Made by a program: the position numbers and the translations under genes
Shown here: positions 1 to 8,088 of the stretch, piece by piece
Layout: every line of letters begins with the position of its first letter
Position numbering within the stretch: the stretch's first letter is position 1
Source: Candidatus Tectomicrobia bacterium RIFCSPLOWO2_12_FULL_69_37
GTDB lineage: Bacteria > UBA8248
Reading direction: 5' to 3'
Length of the DNA stretch: 37,834 nucleotides
NCBI GenBank assembly: GCA_001790955.1
Contig: MGDP01000105.1
Span: forward strand, 1 to 37,834
The notes under the pieces: model-generated
What the model was told of the DNA's origin: nothing
Databases searched by the model: none
Seen by the model: the letters and a program-made list of their open reading frames with translations, nothing else

Positions 1-973
1 GGTCCATGTACTTCATCCCGCAGTCGGGGGCGGCGATGAGGCGCTCGGGGCTGACGAATTCGAGGGCCGCCCGGATGCGACCGGCCACGGTCCCGGGGGA
101 CTCGACGCGGGGGTCGCTGTTGTCGATGACGCCGAGGATGACGGTCTTGTCCTTGAGCTGGCGGAGGGTGCGCAGGTCCAGCCGGGGCTGGGCCGCCTCG
201 ATCGAGACCTGATCGGCCAGGCACTCGTTGAGCTGGGGGAGGAAGGCGTAGGCGTTGGGCTTGCCGTACCCCCGCCGGGCGGCCATGTGGGCGTAGCCGA
301 AGCACATGTGGACGGCGGTCGTGCCGGGGGCTCCCTCGAGGGCGAGGTTGATCGCCTCGACGGCGAAGCGGTCCGCCTTGCCGGGCTGGGCCTGCATGTA
401 GGGCTCGTCGAGCTGGACGATGTCGGCCCCGGCGCGGAAGAGGTCCTGGACCTCCTGGTTGACGGCCCGCGCGTAGTCCAGGGCGAGGGCGCGCTCGTCG
501 CCGTAGTGGTCGTCCTGGGCCTGCTGGGTCATGGTGAAGGGCCCGGGGAGGGTGATCTTGATGAGACGATCGGTGTTCTCCCGCAGGAACCGGACGTCCC
601 GCACCTCGACCGGGCGCGCCCTCCCGATCTTGCCGGTGACGCGCGGGACGGCGCTCGTGGTGCCGCCGCGGTTGACGGCCGCGCCGGGCCTCTCGATGTC
701 CACACCCTGGAGGGCGGTGGCGAAGCGGTTGGAGTAGCTCTCGCGGCGGATCTCGCCGTCGGTGATGATGTCGATCCCCGCCCGCTCCTGCTCCCGGATG
801 GCGGCGAGGGTGGCGTCGTCCTGGGCCTGCTCCAGGAACGCCTCGGGGATGCGCCAGATGCCCTTCGCGCGCACCCTCGGGACCGTCATCTCCTTCAAGG
901 CGCCCCGGTCGACCAGCCAGCCGGGCTGGGGGTAGCTCCCCACGACGGTCGTCGGTATCAGCTTCCCGATCAT
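1..973 (-). CDS. Cobalamin-independent methionine synthase (MetE)-like methyltransferase, 3' end cut off
   Basis: About 324 residues are visible from an ATG at 973; the frame is open to the window edge, so the C-terminus is missing. The N-terminus (MIGKLIPTTVVGSYPQPGWL) is typical of the short, single-barrel 'methionine synthase II' family (COG0620). Those proteins are about 340-380 residues, half the length of classical MetE. The expected zinc ligands are visible: His and Cys in VHMCFG, and a later Cys in APDCGMKY. The family transfers methyl groups from methylated donors to thiols. The substrate of the short members is usually unknown, so methionine synthesis is not proven. A PilZ gene lies 209 bp upstream on the same strand. 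Confidence 0.85.
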   Translation of the reverse strand, partial: MIGKLIPTTVVGSYPQPGWLVDRGALKEMTVPRVRAKGIWRIPEAFLEQAQDDATLAAIREQERAGIDIITDGEIRRESYSNRFATALQGVDIERPGAAVNRGGTTSAVPRVTGKIGRARPVEVRDVRFLRENTDRLIKITLPGPFTMTQQAQDDHYGDERALALDYARAVNQEVQDLFRAGADIVQLDEPYMQAQPGKADRFAVEAINLALEGAPGTTAVHMCFGYAHMAARRGYGKPNAYAFLPQLNECLADQVSIEAAQPRLDLRTLRQLKDKTVILGVIDNSDPRVESPGTVAGRIRAALEFVSPERLIAAPDCGMKYMD

Positions 974-1182
974 GCGCCGCCCGGCCTCCCGCGCCCGCCC
1001 GGGTGGAGTTTTCCCAGCGGAACGGACCAGTCTAGCCGCGCGTTCCGGCCCCCCGCAAACGGGCGCTTCCCCATGGAGGGAGATTCAGGGGGCCCGGCGG
1101 GCGCGGGAGGCATTCCATCGAGGCGGAAGGGGTTGGGCGTCTTTCCGCACGAGGCGCGGATCCCTGGGGGCACGGAAGGCGC

Positions 1183-1548
1183 TCAGGCATCCGGGACGGA
1201 AGAGGCGCTTCTCCCGAATTGCGCGGAAAGCTCTTCCAGCAGCGAGGCCAGGCGGACGCGGGCCTCGTCCCTGGTTTGGACCGATATCCCCACTTCCCAG
1301 GAGGGGGACCCCGCCGGGCCCTTCCGCACCCATGCGATTGCCCCCTCGCAGTCGCCGAACATCTCCTGGGCGATCTGGATCGAACAGGGGAAGGCCCCTC
1401 CCACCCTGGGCTGCTTGCCGACCACCACCTTGAACCCATTCGCGCTCACGTCCCCCGGCACGAGGGGAAAATCCGAAAGCTCGGGGGCGTCGACGACGAC
1501 GGGGATCCTGAAACGGGCGAAGACACGCTTTTCCGCTTGGTCGCTCAT
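1183..1548 (-). CDS. PilZ-domain protein, putative c-di-GMP receptor
   Basis: This is a stand-alone PilZ domain of 121 residues from the ATG at 1548; a GTG at 1554 is an in-frame alternative. Both c-di-GMP-binding motifs can be seen. The RxxxR box is RVFAR near the N-terminus, and the D/NxSxxG box is DVSANG about 25 residues later. Proteins like this bind cyclic di-GMP and change the activity of a partner, often in exopolysaccharide synthesis or motility. It lies 110 bp downstream of a pseudo-receiver/TPR gene on the same strand and may be cotranscribed with it. No Shine-Dalgarno sequence is obvious. Function beyond ligand binding is inference. Confidence 0.75.
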   Translation of the reverse strand: MSDQAEKRVFARFRIPVVVDAPELSDFPLVPGDVSANGFKVVVGKQPRVGGAFPCSIQIAQEMFGDCEGAIAWVRKGPAGSPSWEVGISVQTRDEARVRLASLLEELSAQFGRSASSVPDA

Positions 1549-1658
1549 GCGCACCGGCCCATCGAACGAGGAAACGGCATGAATGGCGCCCTTGCAAGGC
1601 CCCTCGTGGAGCGGCCGGCCCGCGCCCCCGCGCCCCGGGGCCCGGCCGGAGGAGGCGA

Positions 1659-2852
1659 TCAGGCCGCGCTCGACGCCCGGAGGCCGGACAGAATGTTCGA
1701 AATCGAGCCTTCCGCTTGCGCGGCTTCGACGAACTCCGGGTCGATGGCGGCGGCCTTGCGCAGCAAGGGCAGGGCCTCGCCGTAATTCTTCAGGGCGACG
1801 TAAACCATCGCCTTGTTGTAGTGGAGAACGGCGTCCCCGGGAGCGAAAGAAAGGGCCTTGTCGAAGGCGAACAACGCGGTCGCGAACTCGCGCTTCCGGC
1901 GCGCGATGAGGCCCATCTCGTTATACAGATGGAGGTCCACGGGCTCCTCGTCGATCTCGATGGCGCGCTGGTACACCCGCTCCGCCCCCGCCGCGTCGCC
2001 CATCGCCCTGAAGGTCTCCCCCAAGCCGAAGAAGCCTCCCACGCTCTTGGGATTCGCGGCGATGGCGCCCTCGAACTCCAAGATCGCCTCGCCGTACCGC
2101 TCTTCCTTGAGCTTCTGGTGCCCGCGCTGGACGAAGGCCGGGGCCCGGCGCCGGAACTCCCTCCGGGCGAAGGGCTCGATGCGGTCGGCTTCCATGAGCG
2201 CCTTCTCGGCGGCCTCGTGATCGCCCTTGGCGAAACATACCTCCGCCAGGCCGAAACAGAGAGCGGTCGAGCGTTCCGCATTCTCCAATGCGCGGGCAAA
2301 GGCCGCCCCGGCCCCCTCCAGGTCGCCTTGCGCCAGCATCTTCCGGCCGGCCTCCAGGGCCGCCGCCGCGCCCGGGCCGTCCTGGGGAGCGGCCGCCGCG
2401 CTTGGGCTCTCCTGGGGCGCCGCCGCCGCGCCCTCCGGCTTCGCGACGACGTACATGTCAAAAAGGTCTTCCAGGACCGACCGCAGCCGCCGGTCCTCGA
2501 TGGGATACTGGACGCTGCCGCTCGCGCCTGTCTCGGTGGCCCTCCTGGCGAGGTCCCTCTCGGACTTGGCGTGCATGAAGACGAGCGGGATCTCGGTGTT
2601 CTCGCTCGACGTCCGAACGTTGCCGAGGGCGTCGACGGCGCGCTCGCCCCCAAGGGTGGAGCCGATGAAGGCGACGGAAAACTTCTGGACCCTCGCGAAT
2701 TGGAGAAACTTGTAAATGCTATTCACCTCGGTCACGTTGCGGAACCCGAGCTCCACCAGCGCGCGCAGGAGGTTGTGGCTTTCACGCGCGTCTTTCTCGC
2801 CGACCAAAATGGGATCGGTTGGCTGGAGCTGCCTCGAAGGCACGGGGGCCAC
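1659..2852 (-). CDS. Degenerate receiver domain fused to TPR repeats
   Basis: The protein has 397 residues. Residues about 13-130 have the CheY-like receiver pattern. Residues 140-165 are an Ala/Pro-rich linker. Residues about 165-390 are helical repeats of TPR type, for example AILEFEGAIAANPKSVGGFF and ALPLLRKAAAIDPEFVEAA. The phospho-acceptor Asp is replaced by Gly64 (VAFIGSTLGG), the conserved Thr/Ser by His94 and the conserved Lys by Tyr116. It should therefore not be phosphorylated normally and probably acts as a protein-protein scaffold. The PilZ gene follows on the same strand, which suggests a regulatory pair. The long AT-rich gap upstream probably holds its promoter. Confidence 0.8.
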   Translation of the reverse strand: MAPVPSRQLQPTDPILVGEKDARESHNLLRALVELGFRNVTEVNSIYKFLQFARVQKFSVAFIGSTLGGERAVDALGNVRTSSENTEIPLVFMHAKSERDLARRATETGASGSVQYPIEDRRLRSVLEDLFDMYVVAKPEGAAAAPQESPSAAAAPQDGPGAAAALEAGRKMLAQGDLEGAGAAFARALENAERSTALCFGLAEVCFAKGDHEAAEKALMEADRIEPFARREFRRRAPAFVQRGHQKLKEERYGEAILEFEGAIAANPKSVGGFFGLGETFRAMGDAAGAERVYQRAIEIDEEPVDLHLYNEMGLIARRKREFATALFAFDKALSFAPGDAVLHYNKAMVYVALKNYGEALPLLRKAAAIDPEFVEAAQAEGSISNILSGLRASSAA

Positions 2853-3245
2853 CCTCCGGTTGTCTGCCGATTCCCTTCTATTTCAGCAAAGATGAACCCC
2901 CAACGTCAATCAAAACATAAACTCTCCCCGGACATTCCACGCCATTCCTGTGCGGAAGGTCACTTTTTGAGCCATAACGGGAGAGCAGCTATCTCGATCG
3001 TTGACAATTATACAAGAGGAAAAAGGGATCATCCCACTATGAGACGGATTGCGCCCGCTCCCGCCGGAGCGGCGGCACGGTCCCCATCTCCCGGCAGGGC
3101 GCTTCATCCATGGACGGAGCGAACCCTTCGAAATTCAGGGCGCCGTTCGGGTGACCCCCCTCTTCACGGGCAAAAAGACAGCTCCTCATGCCATCGGCGA
3201 ACCGGCCAGATCGGAGCGGACCATCACTCTCCGGCACGCCGGGAA
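2853..3245. other. Intergenic region upstream of the pseudo-receiver/TPR gene
   Basis: These 393 bases hold no convincing gene. The stretch 2880-3040 is clearly richer in A+T than its surroundings. It contains TATAAT on the minus strand (3007-3012) inside TTGTATAATTGTCAA, whose ends (TTG/CAA) are inverted. It probably carries the promoter of the downstream minus-strand gene. A good -35 box at the right distance was not found. Confidence 0.4.
3007..3012 (-). promoter_or_regulatory. Candidate -10 element (TATAAT)
   Basis: A perfect TATAAT reads on the minus strand in the AT-rich gap about 155 bp upstream of the pseudo-receiver/TPR start. The hexamer about 17 bp upstream does not resemble TTGACA, so this is a weak promoter call based on one box and local composition. 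Confidence 0.3.
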
Positions 3246-4451
3246 TCATGTGCCGCCCTTCACCCACAGGTCGCGGCTGTTCGGGATCAAGCGTTCATGT
3301 CCCGGCGCCGTCAGCAGCAGGCTGTACTCGAGCTGGAAGCCCCCGTAGCCCACCTCGTAGTAGGGCACCTCCACGTTGATCACCATCCCCGGTTCGAGGA
3401 CGAGCGTGTTCCCCCGCATCAGGTCCGGCACGCGGGGCTCGATCCCGATCCCGTGGCCGAGGTCGGAGCGGAGGACGTCATAGTCCTTGATGCCCCGCCG
3501 GGCGACGGTCTCCACCCCGGCCCGCCAGACGTCCTCATAGGTAGCGCCGGGGCGGACCTTCTCCAGGGCGGCCTGCATGCCGGCCGTGATGGTGGCGTAG
3601 ATTTCGCGCTGGCGCGCCGTGGGAGGGCCGATCACCGCGACGCCGCCCGTGTCCGCGTGGTAGTGGTCCAGGACCAAGCCAGCGTCGAAGCGGTAGGTGT
3701 CCCCCTTCCGGAGCCTGTAGGCGCCGGACTGGAAAAAATCCCCCGCCCGGCGCCCTCCCGCCGAGTTCCAGAACTCAAGCGCGCCGCCCCGGCGGGCCAC
3801 CGCCTCGCGGTAGGTCTGGAGGAGCGCGGCCTCGCTCACTCCCGCGCGCAGCTGGCTCATCACCTCGGCGACAGCTTCCTCGTTCACGTGCGCGGCGCGG
3901 CGGAGGCGGGCAAGCTCTTCCTCCGTCTTGATCAGCTCGATCTCCCGCCAGACGGCCCGGGCGGGCCGGAAGTCCGCCTTGGGGCAAGCCGCCTTGAGCC
4001 TCGCGTGGAGGCCGGCGGTCAGCCCGCTCTCGTCCAGGCCGATGACCGCCCCGCCCAGCCCCTTGGCGTCCAGCGCGCGGGCGAGGAGCTCAGGGAGGGA
4101 GCGGGCGTTGCGCTCCTTGTCCTTGAGGATGGCGAGCAGGCGCTCCTCGTCCGCGTCGGGCCGGAGGTCCGCCGGCCAGGCGATCTTGGAGGTGCCGTAG
4201 GTCCATATCTCCGGCACCCACACCTCCTCCCGCTTCTCGGCCAGGTAGGAGGCCTCGCCGATGTGCGCGAGCAGGGCCGCCTGGGACGTGTCCCGGGGGA
4301 GGAGGGCGAAGGCTTCTTTTTCCTCGTAGATGCGGGGGGTGTGCCCGCCGTAGTTGGAGGCGTAGGTCACGTGATTGGGGTTAGTGGCGATGAGGGCGTC
4401 GAGGCCGTGCTTTTCCATCAGCGCCATCGCCCGGGGCCTGTTCAGAAGCAT
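3246..4451 (-). CDS. M24 family metallopeptidase (Xaa-Pro aminopeptidase/creatinase type)
   Basis: The 401-residue protein has the two-domain layout of the family. A creatinase-like N-terminal domain (residues 1 to about 145) contains ATNPNHVTYASNYGG. The pita-bread catalytic domain follows. All five metal ligands are present: Asp in RFDAG, Asp in HADTGG, His in LGHGIG, Glu in NVEVPYYE and Glu in QLEYS. The enzyme probably hydrolyses an N-terminal Xaa-Pro bond or a related C-N bond in the cytoplasm, but many members are misnamed aminopeptidases and the substrate cannot be told from sequence. A NIPSNAP gene lies 75 bp upstream on the same strand, so the two probably form a small catabolic operon. 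Confidence 0.88.
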   Translation of the reverse strand: MLLNRPRAMALMEKHGLDALIATNPNHVTYASNYGGHTPRIYEEKEAFALLPRDTSQAALLAHIGEASYLAEKREEVWVPEIWTYGTSKIAWPADLRPDADEERLLAILKDKERNARSLPELLARALDAKGLGGAVIGLDESGLTAGLHARLKAACPKADFRPARAVWREIELIKTEEELARLRRAAHVNEEAVAEVMSQLRAGVSEAALLQTYREAVARRGGALEFWNSAGGRRAGDFFQSGAYRLRKGDTYRFDAGLVLDHYHADTGGVAVIGPPTARQREIYATITAGMQAALEKVRPGATYEDVWRAGVETVARRGIKDYDVLRSDLGHGIGIEPRVPDLMRGNTLVLEPGMVINVEVPYYEVGYGGFQLEYSLLLTAPGHERLIPNSRDLWVKGGT

Positions 4452-4526
4452 CGGCCCTCCTTCAGGAGTCGAGGGGAAGAACGCGGCCGCCTGGGTGGCG
4501 GCCCGAGGCCCGTGGGGAAGCTTTCT

Positions 4527-4838
4527 TCATTGCAGGGGGGAGTAGTCCGTGGGACGGAGGATGACGGTCTCCGTCCGGAGGCTGAGCCCCTGGAACCGGC
4601 CCATCAGCTTCTTGAACTCGGGATCGGCGACGAGCGACCCCTGGGCCTTTTCATAGTGGGCCCAGTCCTGAAAAGCGGTGAGGGAGACCACGCAGGGAGA
4701 GGGGCCAATCTCCGTCTTCCAGTATCCGACGACCCGGATCCCGTGCTTCTCAAAGAAGGGGAGGGCCTCCCGGCGCAGCTTGTGGAAGTCGTCCATCTTG
4801 CCCGGGGCCACGTGATGGGTGCGAAGCGAGTAAAGCAT
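4527..4838 (-). CDS. NIPSNAP family protein
   Basis: The protein has 103 residues, which is a normal length for a bacterial NIPSNAP domain with a ferredoxin-like alpha/beta fold. The typical opening MLYSLRTHHVAPGKMDDF and the late GLSLRTETVILRPT are both present. The biochemical role of bacterial members is poorly known; dimeric alpha/beta-barrel folds of this kind often act on small aromatic or acyl compounds. It is the first gene of a probable two-gene unit with the M24 peptidase, divergent from the GntR regulator on the other side of a 386-base gap. That regulator could control it, which is inference from position only. Confidence 0.75.
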   Translation of the reverse strand: MLYSLRTHHVAPGKMDDFHKLRREALPFFEKHGIRVVGYWKTEIGPSPCVVSLTAFQDWAHYEKAQGSLVADPEFKKLMGRFQGLSLRTETVILRPTDYSPLQ

Positions 4839-5224
4839 GAAAGGCCCTCCGGTGAGCCGATGCGCCGCTCTGCGGCCATGTCCATCCCGGCCGCTCCCCT
4901 CCCCCCTCCGTCTCTTCTACCACGAGAACGAGGCTTCGCCGACCTCCAGTCTCCCCCGGGCCGGACCCGGGAAGCATCCCGGGCCCGGCGGGGCGGTTCC
5001 CCCCTCGACACCGCGCGCAAGCGGAAGAAGCGCTTATCCCCAGCTATTTATCACTTGCCGATGCCCGCCTCCGGGAAGCGGAACTGGGGGGCCGCCCCTG
5101 GGTCAGAGCGAAAACCTCAGGAGCAAATTGGCGATTTCGCGCCGATCATGCCAAAATGGATCTATATCCGCCCGAGCGAAACCTCTCCTGCCGCACGGCA
5201 GGCAGCCAGACCGTGGTGAATAAA
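4839..5224. other. Divergent intergenic region, NIPSNAP and GntR genes
   Basis: No gene is supported in these 386 bases. The stretch 5030-5170 has patches of low G+C. A weak candidate plus-strand promoter is TTGGCG (5128-5133), an 18-base spacer and CAAAAT (5152-5157). The inverted repeat GCGA-TT-TCGC lies at 5131-5140. This is where a GntR-family regulator would be expected to control both divergent genes, but no full operator could be assigned. Confidence 0.3.
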
Positions 5225-6040
5225 ATGAACCGCCCCAAGGGCCTCCAAAGTCACGCGTTCAATGAGTTCGTCCCCTATTACTACCAAATCGCGGGTCTGC
5301 TTGAGAGAAAAATCGAGGAAGGGGAATTTCTCCAGGGGAGCAAGCTGCCGAACGAATTGGAGCTGGCCAGGCTTTTCAGGGTAAGCCGAGTCACCGTGCG
5401 GCACGCCCTTGCCGTCCTCCACGCGAAGGGGATGCTGCTCAGGCAGCGGGGCCGGGGAACCTTCATCAGCGAGAACCTCGCCAAACCCAAGACGGTCAGC
5501 CTCAACGGCTTCATCGAGGACTTCACTCTGGAGGCGCAGGGGCGGGAAACCCGTCTCCTCTCCGCCGACTCCGTGCCCTGCCCTCCCGAGCTGTCGGAAT
5601 TTTTTGGCATTTCCGCCGGCGATCCGATCTCCCGCGTCCAGCGTGTCGGCATCGTGGACGGCCGGCCCTTCAGCTACGTCACCCACTTCCTGCCCCCCCG
5701 GCTGACGAAGCGTATCCCGGCCCGGGACCTCCGGCTGCGCTCGATGTCGAAGATCTTCGAGGACCGCCTGGGCTACACGATCGGGGAGTACTACCAGACC
5801 ATCGAAGCCCGGATCGCGGATCACCGCATCTCGGAGCTCCTCGGCGTCAGCATCACCTCCCCGGTCGTGTACGTGGAGACGTACTCCCGCAGCGACAAGG
5901 GAGAGGCTCTCGAGTTCTTCCGCAGCTACTACCCCTCGGCCCGGTACAAGTACGCCGTCGTGCTCCGGAAGGACGGCGTGCGCTCCGTCCCCGGCCGGGA
6001 TGCCCCCGCACGCTCCACGAATGGGCATCCCGGGCAGTGA
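5225..6040 (+). CDS. GntR family transcriptional regulator with UTRA ligand domain (HutC type)
   Basis: The protein has 271 residues from the ATG at 5225. An ATG at 5156 in frame would add 23 residues without homology-like content, so the later start was chosen. Residues about 12-80 form the winged helix; SKLPNELELARLFRVSRVTV is the classical GntR helix-turn-helix. Residues about 95-245 are the UTRA domain (ISRVQRVGIVDGRPFSYVTH), which binds a small effector. It is followed after 54 bp by the remnant of a Gfo/Idh/MocA oxidoreductase, so it may once have controlled a sugar or inositol catabolic gene. The effector is unknown. Confidence 0.88.
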   Translation: MNRPKGLQSHAFNEFVPYYYQIAGLLERKIEEGEFLQGSKLPNELELARLFRVSRVTVRHALAVLHAKGMLLRQRGRGTFISENLAKPKTVSLNGFIEDFTLEAQGRETRLLSADSVPCPPELSEFFGISAGDPISRVQRVGIVDGRPFSYVTHFLPPRLTKRIPARDLRLRSMSKIFEDRLGYTIGEYYQTIEARIADHRISELLGVSITSPVVYVETYSRSDKGEALEFFRSYYPSARYKYAVVLRKDGVRSVPGRDAPARSTNGHPGQ

Positions 6041-6094
6041 CTCCCCTCCGTTAGCGGCCGAGCACGGCCCAGGCATCCCACTCTGGAGGCGGAA

Positions 6095-6555
6095 ATGGCG
6101 GGCGAGAAGATCCGCTTGGCTTCCCTGGGCCTGGGTGGATGGGGGAGTGTGCTCGCCGACGCGGCGGGCAGGAGCGGGGCGTGCGAAATCGTGACCTGCC
6201 ACTCCAGGACCGCAGAGAGCCGGGCGGCCTTCGTCCAAAGGCACGGCTGCCGTCAGGCCGGCAACCTGGACGAGGTGCTCAAGGATCCAGGGGTGGAGGG
6301 GGTGATCATCGCAACGCCCCATTCCACCCACGCGGATATCATCTGCCAGGCGGCCTCCGCCGGAAAGCACATTTTCGTCGAAAAACCCCTCGCCTTGACG
6401 GCGGCGGACGCGAGGCGGGCCATGGACGCGGCGGCCAAGGCGGGCGCCCCGAGACGGGCGGGCGCGAGGGGCTGGAGGTGGTGGCGGTTCTTCAGGCGAT
6501 CATCGAGAGCATCAACACCGGCCAGGCCGCCGAGGTCTCTCCCTTCCGGGGCTGA
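6095..6555 (+). pseudogene. Gfo/Idh/MocA oxidoreductase remnant with internal deletion and frame change
   Basis: The start is well formed: GGAGG lies 6 bases before the ATG at 6095. The first ~118 codons encode a good NAD-binding domain with GLGGWGS, ATPHSTHAD and the EKPLALTA motif carrying the catalytic-site Lys. At about 6440-6455 this frame loses sense. A second frame (offset +2) then gives ETGGREGLEVVAVLQAIIES and ends at the TGA at 6553-6555, which looks like the last ~35 residues of the same family. Roughly 180-240 residues of a normal 330-400 are missing. The 9-base repeat GGCGGGCGC flanks the junction (6439-6447 and 6457-6465). I read this as a decayed gene once served by the adjacent GntR regulator. 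Confidence 0.75.
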
Positions 6556-6652
6556 CAGAGCCCAGCCGGCGCGGTCCCGGACCTGCGGAACAAATCCGGC
6601 AAACAAGAGCTGCCCAGCCGCCGAAGAGAATCGGCTCTCTCCCCGCGCGGCT

Positions 6653-6976
6653 TCAGTCCACCACGTCCTTGCAGCTGATGAACTCCACCTCTTCGTCCAC
6701 CGCCCAGTTCGAGTGGTCCGCGTTCGAGGGGATATAGACCGCCTCGCCGGGGCCCAGGATCTTCTCCTCGTTCCCGACCCTGGAGCGGATGCGCCCCTTG
6801 AGGACGGTGATCACCTGCTCCTCGGGGTGCGCGTGGGTCTTGGCCCCCGAGCCGGACGGGTAGCGGTAGTAGCCCACCTCCACCTTCTTCCCCTTGATGG
6901 TCGGGCCCTCGGCCGTCGAGTACTGCGTGGCGATGACGCTGCGGCTCATCTCACTCAGCTTGTAGAAGGTCGTCAT
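6653..6976 (-). CDS. Small single-domain cupin
   Basis: The protein has 107 residues from the ATG at 6976, which has AAGGAG 6 bases upstream. Longer in-frame starts add an unlikely N-terminus and were rejected. The cupin motifs are clear: KTHAHPEEQ (His48, His50, Glu52/53) and later IPSNADHSNW (His88), with the LGPGEAVYIP turn between them. These residues probably bind one divalent metal. Stand-alone cupins of this size include isomerases, dioxygenase-like proteins and small-ligand binders, so the reaction cannot be named. It ends close to the Gfo/Idh remnant and converges on it. Confidence 0.82.
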   Translation of the reverse strand: MTTFYKLSEMSRSVIATQYSTAEGPTIKGKKVEVGYYRYPSGSGAKTHAHPEEQVITVLKGRIRSRVGNEEKILGPGEAVYIPSNADHSNWAVDEEVEFISCKDVVD

Positions 6977-7342
6977 GCATCTCCTTTCCCATGCCATGGG
7001 GAGGAAAAACCGACCGCCCTGCCTGACAAGTTTCTCTTTTCTCCTTTTCCCGCCGTCGCCTTGGGGCCGAGTTGGGTTTTCGATAAATACGCGGAGGAAA
7101 TCGAGCAAAAATCAACAAAATTCCTCTCTTCCATGCTTTCCATCCTCTGGGAAGACGGTGCGGGCCGTCTCGACGCGATCCTCAGGCGTCCCCTAAAAAG
7201 CCCTCGCACCGGGCGGGCTTTCCCCCCAAGACCTATTGGAGTGGCGAGGATGAATTCTGGGCCTAAATTTGTTGTATACGGATGGATAGACTGCGGGAAG
7301 GGGGCAGGGCCTTGCCCAGCCGCTGAGAGGGAAGGACGCGTC
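6977..7342. other. Divergent intergenic region, cupin and four-helix membrane protein
   Basis: No gene is supported in these 366 bases. The part next to the cupin start is pyrimidine-rich and AT-rich (7015-7125). It contains a minus-strand terminator-like hairpin at 7195-7221, annotated separately. Upstream of the plus-strand gene, 7262-7285 is AT-rich (a TTTGTTGTATAC stretch) and could be part of a promoter, but no matching pair of boxes was found. Confidence 0.3.
7195..7221 (-). terminator. Terminator-like hairpin with T5 on the minus strand
   Basis: On the minus strand AAAGCCC (7221-7215) pairs with GGGCTTT (7203-7197), with an 11-base loop between them, and the sequence ends in TTTTT (7199-7195). 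It would stop leftward transcription. Such transcription could only be read-through from the long minus-strand operon, running antisense across the membrane-protein gene towards the cupin. The stem is short, so the call is tentative. Confidence 0.35.
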
Positions 7343-7858
7343 ATGGCCGCACAGCCCAACAGCCAACCGGTGGAGATACCTCTCCAAGACTCCAAGCTCT
7401 ACGAGGAAGGGATGGTGGGGGGTCTCATCGGGGCTGCGACGATCGCCGTCTGGTTCTTCCTGCTGGATCTCTACCAGGGAAGGCCCCTGTACACGCCCAG
7501 CGTGATCGGGACCGCCCTCTTCCGGGGGGGAGTGGATGCCGCCTCCGCCCAGGGGCTTCCCATCTCCTTCGAGATAGTCCTCACGTTCACCTGGGTTCAC
7601 GGCCTCGCCTTTGCGGCGATCGGAGTGGTCGCCGCCTGGCTCATCCGCGTGGCCGAGCGCGATCCGAATTACGGCTTCGGGATCATCCTGCTCTCCATCT
7701 TCTTCGAGTTCGGGTTCATCGGAGTGAGCATGTTGTTCGTCGAGGGATTGGTTCACGCCCTCACGATTCCCGCGATCCTGATCGGGAACCTCCTGGCGGT
7801 GGCCGCCATGGCCGGTTATTTTTGGCGCCGCCATCCAAACTTCCGGTTTCACCCTTAG
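7343..7858 (+). CDS. Small four-helix integral membrane protein, function unknown
   Basis: The protein has 171 residues from the ATG at 7343. GGAAGGA lies about 7 bases upstream and decides against the longer in-frame options. Four hydrophobic segments are visible at about residues 26-44, 71-93, 109-131 and 137-158; the second is roughly ISFEIVLTFTWVHGLAFAAI. Charged ends face outward at both termini and the protein ends RRHPNFRFHP. I do not recognise a named family. It stands alone: the neighbours on both sides lie on the other strand. It could be a small membrane sensor or a stress-related protein, but nothing in the sequence proves that. Confidence 0.7.
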   Translation: MAAQPNSQPVEIPLQDSKLYEEGMVGGLIGAATIAVWFFLLDLYQGRPLYTPSVIGTALFRGGVDAASAQGLPISFEIVLTFTWVHGLAFAAIGVVAAWLIRVAERDPNYGFGIILLSIFFEFGFIGVSMLFVEGLVHALTIPAILIGNLLAVAAMAGYFWRRHPNFRFHP

Positions 7859-8058
7859 AGAATCTCCGCTTCACTCAGCAAAAAGGTGATGCCGCCCCGC
7901 GCGGGCGACTGAGCGGGACCTCGTTCGGCCGATCGAGGTCGGCGCGAGCCCGGGCACCGCGTAAGCCCCGCGGCAGAACCCTCCCCAGCCCCGCACGGCG
8001 CGGAGGAAACCCATCCCGGTATTCTGCCGAATCAGGAAACGAAGGAATTTTACCACAA

Positions 8059-8080
8059 GCCCCGGCGAAAAGCCGAGGGC
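8059..8080 (-). terminator. Possible terminator hairpin after thpR
   Basis: On the minus strand GCCC-T-CGGC pairs with GCCG-GGGC around a TTTTC loop (one bulged T), just beyond the thpR stop. Only a weak T tract follows (TTGTGG), so this may be a Rho-assisted rather than a strong intrinsic terminator. It would end the long minus-strand housekeeping operon. Confidence 0.35.
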
Positions 8081-8088
8081 GGACGGCT

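Noticed and set aside
3037-3267. 76-codon frame on the minus strand between the M24 and pseudo-receiver genes
   Set aside because: It overlaps the end of the M24 gene, has no ribosome binding site and no recognisable pattern.
1716-5219. A 1167-codon open frame on the plus strand
   Set aside because: It runs antisense to the TPR, M24 and NIPSNAP genes and reads as low-complexity mirror sequence; high G+C creates such stop-free antisense frames.
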